A stretch of 64,000 bases of DNA from Bacteroides mediterraneensis (GTDB lineage: Bacteria > Bacteroidota > Bacteroidia > Bacteroidales > Bacteroidaceae), in NCBI RefSeq assembly GCF_025993685.1, contig NZ_DAJPEN010000001.1, positions 248,001 to 312,000 of the forward strand. The letters are read 5' to 3'. Position numbers and translations under genes: made by a program. The notes under the pieces are model-generated. The model searched no databases, was not told the origin of the DNA, and saw only the letters and a list, made by a program, of their open reading frames with translations. Each line of letters begins with the position of its first letter. Position 1 is the first letter of the stretch. This document shows positions 44,957 to 53,649 of the stretch, piece by piece.

Positions 44957-46104
44957 AATACTATTTGATTGTTGGAGAAGCGTCGGGCGACTTGCATGCC
45001 TCTAATCTGATGAAAGCCTTGCTGCAGCACGATCCGGAGGCGGAATTCCGCTTTTTCGGAGGTGATTTGATGGCCGGAGTGGGAGGCGTTTTGGTGAAGC
45101 ATTATAAAGATATGGCCTATATGGGCTTCATTCCTGTTTTGCTTCATTTGCGGACTATTTTCCGGAATATGGATTATTGTAAGAAAGATATTGTCTGCTG
45201 GCAGCCGGATGTATTGATTTTGGTGGATTATCCGGGGTTCAATTTGAAAATTGCCGAGTATATCAAGGCGCATACCCGTATCCCGATATTTTATTACATT
45301 TCACCCAAAATCTGGGCATGGAAGGAATACCGTATTAAAAATATCAAGCGTGATGTGGACGAGTTGTTCTCCATCCTTCCTTTTGAGGTGGAGTTCTTTC
45401 GAAAACACTCTTATCCGATTCATTATGTGGGAAATCCGTGTGTGGATGCGGTTGATTGTTTTCAACAGACATATACAGAAGATTTTTCTCATTTCACGGC
45501 ACGCAACAATTTGGGTGGCAAACCGATTATTGCTTTGCTGGCAGGTAGCCGTAAGCAGGAGATAAAAGATAACCTTTCACGGATGATAGAAGCCTCCCGT
45601 GCATTTCCGGAATATCAGTTTGTGGTTGCGGGGGCTCCGGGCATTGCTCCTGAGTTTTACCGGACTTACATGGGAAAAGATGCGGAAATTGTATTCGGGC
45701 AGACTTATGATTTGCTTTCTCATGCTACGGCAGCCTTGGTGACAAGTGGGACGGCTACGCTGGAAACAGCTTTGTTCCGTGTGCCTCAGGTCGTATGCTA
45801 TTATACTGCTGCCGGAAAGCTGGTTTCATTTCTGCGGAGACACATTTTGAAAGTGAAATATATTTCATTGGTGAATCTGATTGCAGGGCGTGAGGTCGTG
45901 ACAGAGCTTGTGGCCGACGGGATGACGGTGGAAAACGTAAAAACGGAATTGGCCCGGATTGTTCCGGGAGGAGACAGTCGGAAGGCGATGCAGAAAGACT
46001 ATGAGATACTGGCAGGTATCTTGGGTGAGGCAGGAGCTTCTGATAGGGCGGCCTCTCAAATGGTCGAACTGTTGCGGAAAAAATATCACAGGTCCTCAAT
46101 CTAG
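44953..46104 (+). CDS. lpxB: Lipid-A-disaccharide synthase
   Basis: A 383-residue GT19 glycosyltransferase that joins UDP-diacylglucosamine and lipid X in lipid A synthesis. The N-terminal IVGEASGDLHASNL and the segments VDYPGFNLKIA, YISPKIWAWKEYR and LAGSRKQEI are LpxB signatures. It is translationally coupled to surE through a 4-bp overlap. Unusually, its stop codon lies in the loop of its own terminator hairpin. Confidence 0.96.
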   Translation: MKYYLIVGEASGDLHASNLMKALLQHDPEAEFRFFGGDLMAGVGGVLVKHYKDMAYMGFIPVLLHLRTIFRNMDYCKKDIVCWQPDVLILVDYPGFNLKIAEYIKAHTRIPIFYYISPKIWAWKEYRIKNIKRDVDELFSILPFEVEFFRKHSYPIHYVGNPCVDAVDCFQQTYTEDFSHFTARNNLGGKPIIALLAGSRKQEIKDNLSRMIEASRAFPEYQFVVAGAPGIAPEFYRTYMGKDAEIVFGQTYDLLSHATAALVTSGTATLETALFRVPQVVCYYTAAGKLVSFLRRHILKVKYISLVNLIAGREVVTELVADGMTVENVKTELARIVPGGDSRKAMQKDYEILAGILGEAGASDRAASQMVELLRKKYHRSSI

Positions 46105-46123
46105 TTTTGAGGACCTGCTTTTT
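46089..46123 (+). terminator. Terminator overlapping the end of lpxB
   Basis: CAGGTCCTCAA (46089-46099) pairs perfectly with TTGAGGACCTG (46107-46117), and a T-run follows. The lpxB stop (46102-46104) is inside the 7-nt loop. Confidence 0.88.
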
Positions 46124-46127
46124 GAAT

Positions 46128-46973
46128 TTAAAAGAAAGAAATCACATATAAATACACGACGGCTGCCGGTACCGCCATCAGCGTGCTGTCAAACCGGTCG
46201 AGCATTCCGCCATGCCCGGGAAGAATATTACCGGAATCTTTTATTCCCAGTGTACGTTTCAGTAAGGATTCTGTCAGGTCACCCCACGTGCCGAATACCA
46301 CAACAGTCAGGGCGAGTCCAATCCATACCCCTATTGACATGAAAGGAAAGAAATGAGCCATAATGACGCCGGCGATGATACTGAATACACCACCTCCAAT
46401 GGAACCTTCCCATGATTTCTTGGGGGAGATTCTCTCAAACAGACGGTGCTTCCCGAACAGTATCCCTGTACAATAGGCCCCCGTGTCATTTATCCAAGTG
46501 AAAATAAAGATAGATAAAGGTAATATCGGATTATATTGTATCTGGTAAGGTGATGTGCCTCCCACAGAGTGATAAGCCAGTACGTTCAGCATGGCAAATG
46601 ACAAGGCTACATAGATTTGACTCATCATGGCATACGCCCAGTTATTCAGCGGATTCTTCTTCTTTAGGTACAATTCGCTTACCAGCAGGTAGATGAGGAG
46701 AAATAGATAAGGTATCAGAATTTCTGTCTGTCCAGGCATCACACCCAGATAGGCGAATCCGAAGAACAAGAAGACACCTGCCAGCATGCAGATGGGTTTG
46801 TTGATTTCTACATCCGGCTGTTTGCTGACAATGGTTCCAAATTCATGGATGGTCAGTGCGGTGATTAGTGCGAACAATAAGGAGAAAGAGATAGGTCCCC
46901 CCAGGATACATCCTACGAGGACACCTACAAAAATAACTCCTGTAATGGCGCGTTGAATAAAATTGCTTTTCAC
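46128..46973 (-). CDS. cdsA: Phosphatidate cytidylyltransferase
   Basis: Makes CDP-diacylglycerol from CTP and phosphatidic acid. The 281-residue membrane protein has about seven hydrophobic segments and the C-terminal signature around SPKKSWEGSIGG and DLTESLLKRTLGIKDSG, with the acidic residues after it. The start codon appears to be GTG (46973), since no ATG precedes the first helix. It lies 33 bp after ftsH, as the last gene of rsfS-ftsH-cdsA. Confidence 0.95.
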   Translation of the reverse strand: MKSNFIQRAITGVIFVGVLVGCILGGPISFSLLFALITALTIHEFGTIVSKQPDVEINKPICMLAGVFLFFGFAYLGVMPGQTEILIPYLFLLIYLLVSELYLKKKNPLNNWAYAMMSQIYVALSFAMLNVLAYHSVGGTSPYQIQYNPILPLSIFIFTWINDTGAYCTGILFGKHRLFERISPKKSWEGSIGGGVFSIIAGVIMAHFFPFMSIGVWIGLALTVVVFGTWGDLTESLLKRTLGIKDSGNILPGHGGMLDRFDSTLMAVPAAVVYLYVISFF

Positions 46974-47006
46974 GGTGCTTTATGTTTTTCCCAATAAACT
47001 TGGCGG

Positions 47007-49052
47007 TTATTTTTCTCCTTCTGCAGGCTGAGGCTCATCAGTCGCAGGCTTTTCTTCCGGCTTTTCTACTGTAGACTCTGCAGGTTCAGAAGTCTCCTGC
47101 TTGTTCTCCAGCTGTTTGGCTGCTTCTGCCTGTTCGTTGGCAGCCATGATTTCTTCTGAACGTGATGTCCACGGACGTTTGCCAAAGATACGTTCCACAT
47201 CCTCTGCAAAGATGACTTCCCGTTCTATCAACAGTTGGGCCAGTTGGTTGTGTCCTTCACTGTGTTCTTTCAACAGTTCCTTGGCCCGCGTGTATTGTTC
47301 ACTGATCATGTTTTGTACTTCCTGGTCAATGAGCTCTGCGGTATGTTCACTGTAAGGTTTGGTAAAACTGTAGTCTTCGTTGCTGTTGTAATAACACAGG
47401 TTGGGAAGTTTGTCGCTCATTCCGGCGTAAGCAATCATGCCGTATGCCTGTTTGGTCACCCGCTCCAAGTCGTTCATGGCACCGGTGGAAATATGACCGA
47501 TAAAGAGTTCTTCTGCGGCACGTCCACCTAAAGTGGCACACATTTCGTCCAGCATCTGTTCCTTCGTCGTGATTTGGCGTTCTTCCGGAAGATACCAGGC
47601 TGCTCCCAAAGCACGGCCTCTCGGTACGATGGTAACCTTAATCAGCGGGTTGGCATGTTCCAGGAACCAGGAAATAGTGGCATGACCCGCTTCATGCAAG
47701 GCGATGGCACGTTTCTCGGCTGCCGTCATCACTTTCGTCTTCTTTTCCAGACCACCTACAATACGGTCGATTGCAGCCAGGAAATCATCCTTGCCGACAC
47801 TCTTCTTTTGGTGACGGGCGGCAATCAGGGCTGCCTCGTTGCATACATTTGCAATATCTGCTCCGCTGAACCCCGGAGTCTGGCGGGCCAGCAGGTCTAC
47901 ATCTACGGAGTCATCCAGTTTTAATGGTCTCAAATGTACACCGAACACTTCCTTCCGTTCGTTTAAGTCCGGCAGGTCTACGTAAATCTGACGGTCAAAA
48001 CGTCCGGCGCGCAGTAAGGCTTTATCCAAGATATCTACTCGGTTGGTGGCAGCCAGAATGATGACTCCGCTGTTGGAACCGAATCCATCCATCTCTGTCA
48101 GCAGCTGGTTCAGGGTGTTTTCGCGTTCATCGTTTCCTCCCATGCTCGGGTTTTTGCCACGGGCCCGTCCTACGGCGTCAATTTCATCGATGAAAATGAT
48201 ACAGGGGGCTTTTTCCTTTGCCTGGCGGAACAGGTCGCGCACACGGGATGCACCTACGCCGACAAACATTTCCACAAAGTCGGAACCGGAGATAGAGAAG
48301 AAAGGAACATCAGCTTCTCCAGCTACAGCTTTGGCCAACAGGGTCTTACCGGTTCCCGGAGGGCCTACCAGCAAAGCGCCTTTAGGTATTTTACCTCCCA
48401 GTTCCGTATATTTTTGCGGTTGTTTCAGAAAGTCAACAATTTCCTGTACTTCCTGTTTGGCTGCAGCCTGTCCTGCTACATCCTTGAAAGTGATGCGGTT
48501 GGTACCTTTTTCAAAAAGCTGCGCCTTGCTTCTGCCTACATTGAAAACGTTCGATGAGCCGCCGGCACCTCCTCCGCCTCCCATCCGTCGCATGGCAAAC
48601 ATCCAGATGGCGATGAGGATGACAAAGGGCAGTACGTTCCAGAGTATCAGGCTGAAATAGTCGCTTTTCTTTTCATATTGTATGGAACCGGTGAAATTTC
48701 CTTCTTTCTGTTGTTCGTTCAGGAATTTATCCAAGGCTTCCATGGAACCGATTTGCACGTGGATAGCCGGACTTCTTCCTACTTTGCTGGCATCCTTTTT
48801 GAAGACATCCACAATGTGTTCCGGCTTGATATACATTTCTATTGTATTATTGTCGTATGCTACGATTTTATCTGCATATCCTTTGGTAACCATCTCCTGA
48901 AATTCTGTATAGTTCACCTCTTTGGTGGCACTACCCTCATCTCCGGAGAAATAAAGAAAGGCAAAAATCATGGCAATAATGACGTAAAGCCACGTCAGAC
49001 TGAAACGTGGCACATTGATTTTTGGCTTATTATTGTTCGAATTGTTACTCAT
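47007..49052 (-). CDS. ftsH: ATP-dependent zinc metalloprotease FtsH
   Basis: A 681-residue membrane AAA+ protease with two transmembrane helices (about 17-35 and 130-150) around a periplasmic domain and a Gly-rich linker (GGGGGAGGSS). The AAA domain has Walker A GPPGTGKT, Walker B IIFIDEID and the second region of homology with RAGRFDR; the protease site is HEAGH. The tail is Glu/Pro-rich. It degrades membrane and regulatory proteins. It is 21 bp after rsfS. Confidence 0.97.
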   Translation of the reverse strand: MSNNSNNNKPKINVPRFSLTWLYVIIAMIFAFLYFSGDEGSATKEVNYTEFQEMVTKGYADKIVAYDNNTIEMYIKPEHIVDVFKKDASKVGRSPAIHVQIGSMEALDKFLNEQQKEGNFTGSIQYEKKSDYFSLILWNVLPFVILIAIWMFAMRRMGGGGGAGGSSNVFNVGRSKAQLFEKGTNRITFKDVAGQAAAKQEVQEIVDFLKQPQKYTELGGKIPKGALLVGPPGTGKTLLAKAVAGEADVPFFSISGSDFVEMFVGVGASRVRDLFRQAKEKAPCIIFIDEIDAVGRARGKNPSMGGNDERENTLNQLLTEMDGFGSNSGVIILAATNRVDILDKALLRAGRFDRQIYVDLPDLNERKEVFGVHLRPLKLDDSVDVDLLARQTPGFSGADIANVCNEAALIAARHQKKSVGKDDFLAAIDRIVGGLEKKTKVMTAAEKRAIALHEAGHATISWFLEHANPLIKVTIVPRGRALGAAWYLPEERQITTKEQMLDEMCATLGGRAAEELFIGHISTGAMNDLERVTKQAYGMIAYAGMSDKLPNLCYYNSNEDYSFTKPYSEHTAELIDQEVQNMISEQYTRAKELLKEHSEGHNQLAQLLIEREVIFAEDVERIFGKRPWTSRSEEIMAANEQAEAAKQLENKQETSEPAESTVEKPEEKPATDEPQPAEGEK

Positions 49053-49073
49053 AATTCTATTCCTATTATTATA

Positions 49074-49433
49074 TTAGTCTAAATCTGGTATATGAGTCAG
49101 TTTGGCATCGGCCCACAAATGTTCCAAATTATAAAAATTCCGTACTTCCGGTAAAAACACATGTACAATGACGTCACTGTAATCCATGGCTACCCATTGG
49201 GCATTTCTTTGTCCGTCTATGGCATATACCTTGATTCCGGTTTCTTTTCTCACATGTTCTTTGATGGAGTCAACGATGGCCAACACTTGACTGGGCGAGT
49301 TTCCCTGGCAGATGACGAAATATTTGCAGATAGTATCCTCTATTTCTGTTAAATTGACAATGACAATCTGTTTTCCTTTTTTCTCTTGAATTCCTTCAGT
49401 GATTTTTTCTATCAAATTTTTTGTTTCGTTCAT
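49074..49433 (-). CDS. rsfS: Ribosomal silencing factor RsfS
   Basis: 119 residues of the RsfS/Iojap family. It binds L14 on the large subunit and blocks subunit joining when nutrients are low. Motifs YFVICQGNSPSQVLAI, GQRNAQWVAMDYSDVIVHVF and RNFYNLEHLWADA are typical. It is the first gene of the rsfS-ftsH-cdsA operon, with a -7 element upstream. Confidence 0.95.
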   Translation of the reverse strand: MNETKNLIEKITEGIQEKKGKQIVIVNLTEIEDTICKYFVICQGNSPSQVLAIVDSIKEHVRKETGIKVYAIDGQRNAQWVAMDYSDVIVHVFLPEVRNFYNLEHLWADAKLTHIPDLD

Positions 49434-49484
49434 TCTTTTGAATATTCCTATATTTATAAATAAAGTTCTTTATAATAAGTAAGG

Positions 49485-49492
49485 CAAATATA
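49485..49492 (-). promoter_or_regulatory. -7 element for rsfS-ftsH-cdsA
   Basis: The minus strand reads TATATTTG 52 bases before the rsfS start codon. No clear -33. Confidence 0.45.
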
Positions 49493-49584
49493 CTTGCTTT
49501 TCTGTATATCAGAAAATTTTTGCCTGAAAGAAGCTGAAAAAAGAAGAAAAATATGTTTTTCAGAAGAAAAAAATGCCAGAAAGC

Positions 49585-49614
49585 TTTGTATGTTCCAAAA
49601 ATGTTGTACCTTTG
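49585..49614 (+). promoter_or_regulatory. Promoter of the tRNA-Gln pair
   Basis: TTTG at 49585-49588, an 18-bp spacer and TACCTTTG at 49607-49614 stand 38 bp before the first tRNA. Confidence 0.7.
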
Positions 49615-49651
49615 CACCGTCAAACAAAAAACGACAATCGTTCTTTGATTT

Positions 49652-49722
49652 TGGGCTATGGTGTAATGGTAACACAACAGATTCTGGTCCTGTTTTTCTT
49701 GGTTCGAGTCCGAGTAGCCCAA
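49652..49722 (+). tRNA. tRNA-Gln (anticodon CTG), first copy
   Basis: A cloverleaf can be drawn by hand. The acceptor TGGGCTA pairs with TAGCCCA, and the D-stem is GTG/CAC. The anticodon stem ACAGA/CCTGT encloses the loop TTCTGGT (anticodon CTG, reading CAG), and the T-arm is CTTGG/CCGAG. The U1-A72 pair is as in other tRNA-Gln. The last pair of the anticodon stem is an A-C mismatch. CCA is not encoded. Confidence 0.92.
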
Positions 49723-49764
49723 CTTCATTTATGCCGCGTCTTCACGGAGGAGACAAAGCGTTAT

Positions 49765-49835
49765 TGGGCTATGGTGTAATGGTAACACAACAGATTCTGG
49801 TCCTGTTTTTCTTGGTTCGAATCCGAGTAGCCCAA
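49765..49835 (+). tRNA. tRNA-Gln (anticodon CTG), second copy
   Basis: Identical to the first copy except for one base in the T-loop (TTCGAAT instead of TTCGAGT). It lies 42 bp after the first and shares its promoter and the terminator that follows. The same A-C mismatch closes the anticodon stem. Confidence 0.92.
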
Positions 49836-49836
49836 C

Positions 49837-49873
49837 AAAAAAGGTGTTCTGATTTTTCAGGACACCTTTTTTG
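49837..49873 (+). terminator. Terminator of the tRNA-Gln pair
   Basis: A 15-bp stem with one G-U pair (49837-49851 with 49858-49872) begins one base after the second tRNA and ends in a T-run. Confidence 0.93.
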
Positions 49874-50077
49874 TTTTCTTTTTTTATTTTGTGTATATAT
49901 AATTGAACCGTTCGGTTAAAACTCATATAATCAGCTGTTTATATGGATTCTTTATTGTATTTGTTTCTTAATGAGTGTTAATGCTCTGTTCTTCTACAAA
50001 CAATTCCTTTTGGAATATAGTTATTAAGTCATCGAGATTGAAAAATGTGATTAAGGTATTAAAGTTTGAATGAAAAA

Positions 50078-51220
50078 ATGAAAAAGGTAACAATTTTAGT
50101 AGCTGCAGCTCTGGCTGTGACGTCTCTTTCTGCAAATGCACAAAAGGCGTATGAAGGAACTCGTTTTCTTGATAATTGGTATGTGGGCGTGAAAGGTGGA
50201 GTCACAACTCCTACCGCTCATTCTGCTTTCTGGCGTAACATGCGTGCGGAAACAGGTATTGAACTGGGTAAACAGATAACTCCAGTTCTGGGCGTTTCAT
50301 TTGAAGGTTTGACAGGTATCAATACTTCTATGAGCAAGACCGCTTTCGACGATTTGAATCTAGGTCTGTTAGGTAAGATTAATTTGAATAATCTTTTCTG
50401 CGGATACAACGGTCAGCCAAGATTGTTTGAAGTGGAAGGTATTGCCGGATTTGGTTGGGGTCATGACTTTATGAACTCGGGTTATGGATATGACCGTTCT
50501 TATATGGTAAGCCGTTTTGGGGCAAGCTTGAACTTCAATTTGGGTGAGCAAAAGGCATGGACTGTAAATGTTCGTCCGGCGATTGTCTATAGAATGGACG
50601 GTAACCGTGCACAATTGCTGAATGTCAACAAGTCGAAGATTGAAATCCTGGCAGGTGTGACTTACCATTTTGCTAGCAGCAACGGTAAGCACTACATGAC
50701 TATCCAGAAGCCTTATAACCAGGCAGAAGTTGATGCGTTGAATGAGTCTGTCAATGCGTTGCGTGCGGAAAATGCCCGTAAGGAAGAGGCTTTGAATGCG
50801 AAAGCTGCTGAAAATGCTCGCCTGGCAAAAGAACTGACCGATTTGAAGAATGCACCTAAGCAGGTAGAAACAATCGTTCAGAACACCCATTCCAAGTCTT
50901 TGGAATCAGTGGTTACTTTCCGTCAGGGAAAGACTGCCATCAGTGCAGACCAGATTCCGAATGTGGAGCGTATTGCCACTTATATGAAAAACAATCCGAA
51001 GAGTACTGTTTCCATTAAGGGATATGCTTCTCCCGAAGGTAGCGCGGAAGTCAATGCACGTGTGGCCAATCAGCGTGCGGAAGCCGTGAAGAACATGTTG
51101 ATCAGTAAGTACAAAATCAGTGCTTCACGTATTACGGCTGAAGGTCAGGGAGTAGGTGATATGTTCTCTGAACCGGACTGGAACCGTGTAAGTATTGCGA
51201 CATTGAATGAAGCGGAATAA
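50078..51220 (+). CDS. OmpA-family outer-membrane protein
   Basis: 380 residues with a signal peptide (1-22, ending SANAQ), an N-terminal eight-strand-type beta barrel (to about 215), a coiled-coil, Ala/Glu-rich linker (about 220-270), and a C-terminal OmpA peptidoglycan-binding domain (about 275-375, with KGYASPEGSAEVNARVANQRA and the Arg/Asp residues for diaminopimelate). It anchors the outer membrane to the wall and is probably a major porin. The ATG at 50078 starts a clean signal peptide; an upstream TTG adds four residues only. The 5' leader is long and carries two short palindromes. Confidence 0.94.
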   Translation: MKKVTILVAAALAVTSLSANAQKAYEGTRFLDNWYVGVKGGVTTPTAHSAFWRNMRAETGIELGKQITPVLGVSFEGLTGINTSMSKTAFDDLNLGLLGKINLNNLFCGYNGQPRLFEVEGIAGFGWGHDFMNSGYGYDRSYMVSRFGASLNFNLGEQKAWTVNVRPAIVYRMDGNRAQLLNVNKSKIEILAGVTYHFASSNGKHYMTIQKPYNQAEVDALNESVNALRAENARKEEALNAKAAENARLAKELTDLKNAPKQVETIVQNTHSKSLESVVTFRQGKTAISADQIPNVERIATYMKNNPKSTVSIKGYASPEGSAEVNARVANQRAEAVKNMLISKYKISASRITAEGQGVGDMFSEPDWNRVSIATLNEAE

Positions 51221-51250
51221 TTCTTTTTTAAATTGAAATAATGTAGTCTG

Positions 51251-51286
51251 AAGGCTGTTGCGGGTAACACTGTGACAGCCTTTTTT
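51251..51286 (+). terminator. Terminator after the OmpA-family gene
   Basis: AAGGCTGT (51251-51258) pairs with ACAGCCTT (51275-51282), followed by TTTT. The 16-nt loop can extend the stem slightly. Confidence 0.8.
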
Positions 51287-51360
51287 ATGTTTTGTCCGTG
51301 GTAGGGAGGTTTTTGCATTTCTTGTATTTATGAATTGTGGGAAAAGTGGCTGAAAAGCAT

Positions 51361-51368
51361 TATCTTTG
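51361..51368 (+). promoter_or_regulatory. -7 element for the radical-SAM gene
   Basis: TATCTTTG lies 19 bp before the ATG at 51388. It excludes the longer frame that starts at 51337. Confidence 0.5.
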
Positions 51369-51387
51369 TCCCCGAATTTGTAAAATC

Positions 51388-52323
51388 ATGGAAGAACGTA
51401 CACGATACAATGATTTTGCCAAGTTTCTGGCGCTTCACTTTCCTTTCAAGGTACAGAAAATTTCCCTGAATGTGGGATTTACTTGTCCGAACAGGGATGG
51501 GGTGAAAGGATATGGTGGATGTACCTACTGCAATAACCAGACGTTTAATCCAGCCTATTGCCGGACGGACAAGTCGGTGAAAGAGCAGCTGGAAGAAGGG
51601 AAGGCCTTTTTTGCGCGGAAGTATCCGGAGATGAGATACCTTGCTTATTTCCAGGCTTATACGAATACTTATGCGGAGTTGGAAAAGTTGCAGAAGATGT
51701 ATGAAGATGCTCTTCAGGTGGAAGGGGTTGTCGGGCTGGTGATAGGTACCCGTCCGGACTGTATGCCCGATGAATTGCTGGATTACCTGGAAGAACTGAA
51801 TCGTCGGACTTTTCTGCTGGTGGAATACGGCATTGAGAGTACGGACAACCGGACCTTGCAACGGATTAACCGCGGACATACGTTTGAATGTACGGAGGAT
51901 GCCGTGAAACGTACGGCGGCAAGAGGGATACGTGTGGGCGGCCATGTCATTCTGGGCCTTCCGGGTGAAGACCATGATGCCATTATCCGCCAGGCGACAC
52001 AAATTTCAGCTTTGCCATTGACGACGTTGAAGATGCATCAGTTGCAATTGGTGCGCGGCACACGTATGGCCCGTGAATATGAGTTGCATCCTGAGGAATT
52101 CCATCTGTATGAGGTAGACGAATATATTGACCTTGTGATTGATTACCTGGAGCGTGTGCGTCCCGATTTGGTATTGGAACGTTTTGTGTCACAGTCGCCC
52201 AAGGAGTTGCTGATAGCACCCGACTGGGGAATCAAGAATTACGAGTTTGCAGTCCGTATGAAGCGTCGTCTGCAGGAAAGGGACACTTGGCAGGGTAAGT
52301 TTTACGAAAAGGAAAGAGAATAA
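51388..52323 (+). CDS. Radical SAM protein, YtqA/YhcC (TIGR01212-like) family
   Basis: 311 residues. The N-terminal half has the [4Fe-4S] cysteines in FTCPNRDGVKGYGGCTYC; the spacing is longer than CxxxCxxC, as is usual in this family. Conserved segments GTRPDCMPDELLDYL, GIESTDNRTLQRINRGH and GLPGEDHD follow. The biochemical function of the family is not established; the Elp3-like core suggests an RNA or small-molecule modification. It is a monocistronic-looking gene 34 bp before the flavodiiron gene. Confidence 0.88.
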   Translation: MEERTRYNDFAKFLALHFPFKVQKISLNVGFTCPNRDGVKGYGGCTYCNNQTFNPAYCRTDKSVKEQLEEGKAFFARKYPEMRYLAYFQAYTNTYAELEKLQKMYEDALQVEGVVGLVIGTRPDCMPDELLDYLEELNRRTFLLVEYGIESTDNRTLQRINRGHTFECTEDAVKRTAARGIRVGGHVILGLPGEDHDAIIRQATQISALPLTTLKMHQLQLVRGTRMAREYELHPEEFHLYEVDEYIDLVIDYLERVRPDLVLERFVSQSPKELLIAPDWGIKNYEFAVRMKRRLQERDTWQGKFYEKERE

Positions 52324-52357
52324 AAACAATATAATATTTTTAATTAATAGGATATCA

Positions 52358-53548
52358 ATGGAAATTAAAGGTAAAGTTCATTATGTCGGTGTGAACGACC
52401 GCACAAAAGCATTGTTTGAGAATTTGTGGCCACTTCCTTATGGCGTATCTTATAACTCCTATCTGATTGCAGATGACGATATGGTGGCACTGGTGGATAC
52501 GGTAGATGTCGCTTTCTTTGAAGTTTATATCAAGAAAATCCGCAGCATCATCGGCGACCGTAAAATCAATTATCTGATCATCAACCACATGGAACCGGAT
52601 CATTCAGGTTCTATCGCGTTGATTAAGAAATACTATCCTGAAATTGTGCTGGTAGGAAACAAGAAGACTTTCGAGATGGTGGAAGGATACTATGGCGTGA
52701 CAGGTGAACGTTACGTAGTGGGTGAGGGCGATTTCCTGAAACTCGGACACCACAACCTGCGTTTCTATCTGGTGCCGATGGTTCACTGGCCGGAAACGAT
52801 GGTCACATTCGATGAAACAGAAGGAATTCTGTTCTCTGGCGATGCTTTCGGATGTTTCGGAGCCTTGAACGGAGGTTGCATCGACCGTAACATCAATACC
52901 GATATTTATTGGAACGAAATGCGCCGTTACTATGCCAACATTGTGGGTAAATTTGGTAATCCGGTGCAGAAAGCCTTGCAGAAATGCGGTGGCCTGCCTA
53001 TTAAGATGATTTGTCCGACTCACGGACCGGTGTGGGAAGAATATATTCCGAAAGTGGTGGGTATGTACGACAAGATGAGCCGCTATGAAGGCGAAGAAGG
53101 AGTGGTGATTGCTTATGGTACGATGTATGGCAATACGGAAGAACTGGCTGAAACCATTGCGGAAGAATTGAGTGCACAAGGTATCAAGAACATCGTGCTG
53201 CACAATGTATCTCATACGCCTCATTCTTATATCCTGGCCGATATCTTCAAATACAAAGGACTGATTGCGGGTTGTACGACTTACAACATGCAGCTGTATC
53301 CTGAGATGGAGTCCTTGCTCAACAAGGTGGCTGCCCGTGAAATGAAGAACCGTCTGTTCGGTTACTTCGGCTCATTCACTTGGGCCAGTGCGGCGGTAAA
53401 GAAACTGGGTGAGTTCACAGAGAAACTGAAATTCGAAGTGGTAGGTAATCCGATTGAAATGAAGCAGAGCATGAAAGCCGACAACTATGCGCAGGCGAAG
53501 GAACTGGCAAAGGCCATGGCCGACCGTCTGAAAGCTGACCGGAAATAA
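52358..53548 (+). CDS. Flavodiiron protein (FprA/A-type flavoprotein)
   Basis: A 396-residue cytosolic reductase of O2 and/or NO to harmless products. The N-terminal metallo-beta-lactamase-like domain has a complete diiron site: His77, Glu79, Asp81, His82 (HMEPDH), His143, Asp162 and His222. The C-terminal flavodoxin domain starts at about 248, with FMN loop YGTMYGNTEE. There is no rubredoxin extension (class A). It protects an anaerobe against oxygen or nitric oxide. A strong terminator follows. Confidence 0.95.
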   Translation: MEIKGKVHYVGVNDRTKALFENLWPLPYGVSYNSYLIADDDMVALVDTVDVAFFEVYIKKIRSIIGDRKINYLIINHMEPDHSGSIALIKKYYPEIVLVGNKKTFEMVEGYYGVTGERYVVGEGDFLKLGHHNLRFYLVPMVHWPETMVTFDETEGILFSGDAFGCFGALNGGCIDRNINTDIYWNEMRRYYANIVGKFGNPVQKALQKCGGLPIKMICPTHGPVWEEYIPKVVGMYDKMSRYEGEEGVVIAYGTMYGNTEELAETIAEELSAQGIKNIVLHNVSHTPHSYILADIFKYKGLIAGCTTYNMQLYPEMESLLNKVAAREMKNRLFGYFGSFTWASAAVKKLGEFTEKLKFEVVGNPIEMKQSMKADNYAQAKELAKAMADRLKADRK

Positions 53549-53580
53549 GAAAGCGGATTTCCTTTTAGAAAACAGGATAT

Positions 53581-53626
53581 AAAAAATCTTCCACTGAGGT
53601 GACGCCCTTCGGTGGAAGATTTTTTT
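53581..53626. terminator. Bidirectional terminator, flavodiiron gene / mscS
   Basis: AAAAAATCTTCCAC (53581-53594) pairs with GTGGAAGATTTTTT (53612-53625), with further pairing inside. It has A- and T-runs on both sides and lies between convergent genes. Confidence 0.92.
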
Positions 53627-53649
53627 ATGCAATGCGATTCGTTCGGAAA

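Noticed and set aside
49494..49926. Frames of 65-141 codons on both strands across the tRNA genes
   Set aside because: They are translations of the two near-identical tRNA genes and their terminator.
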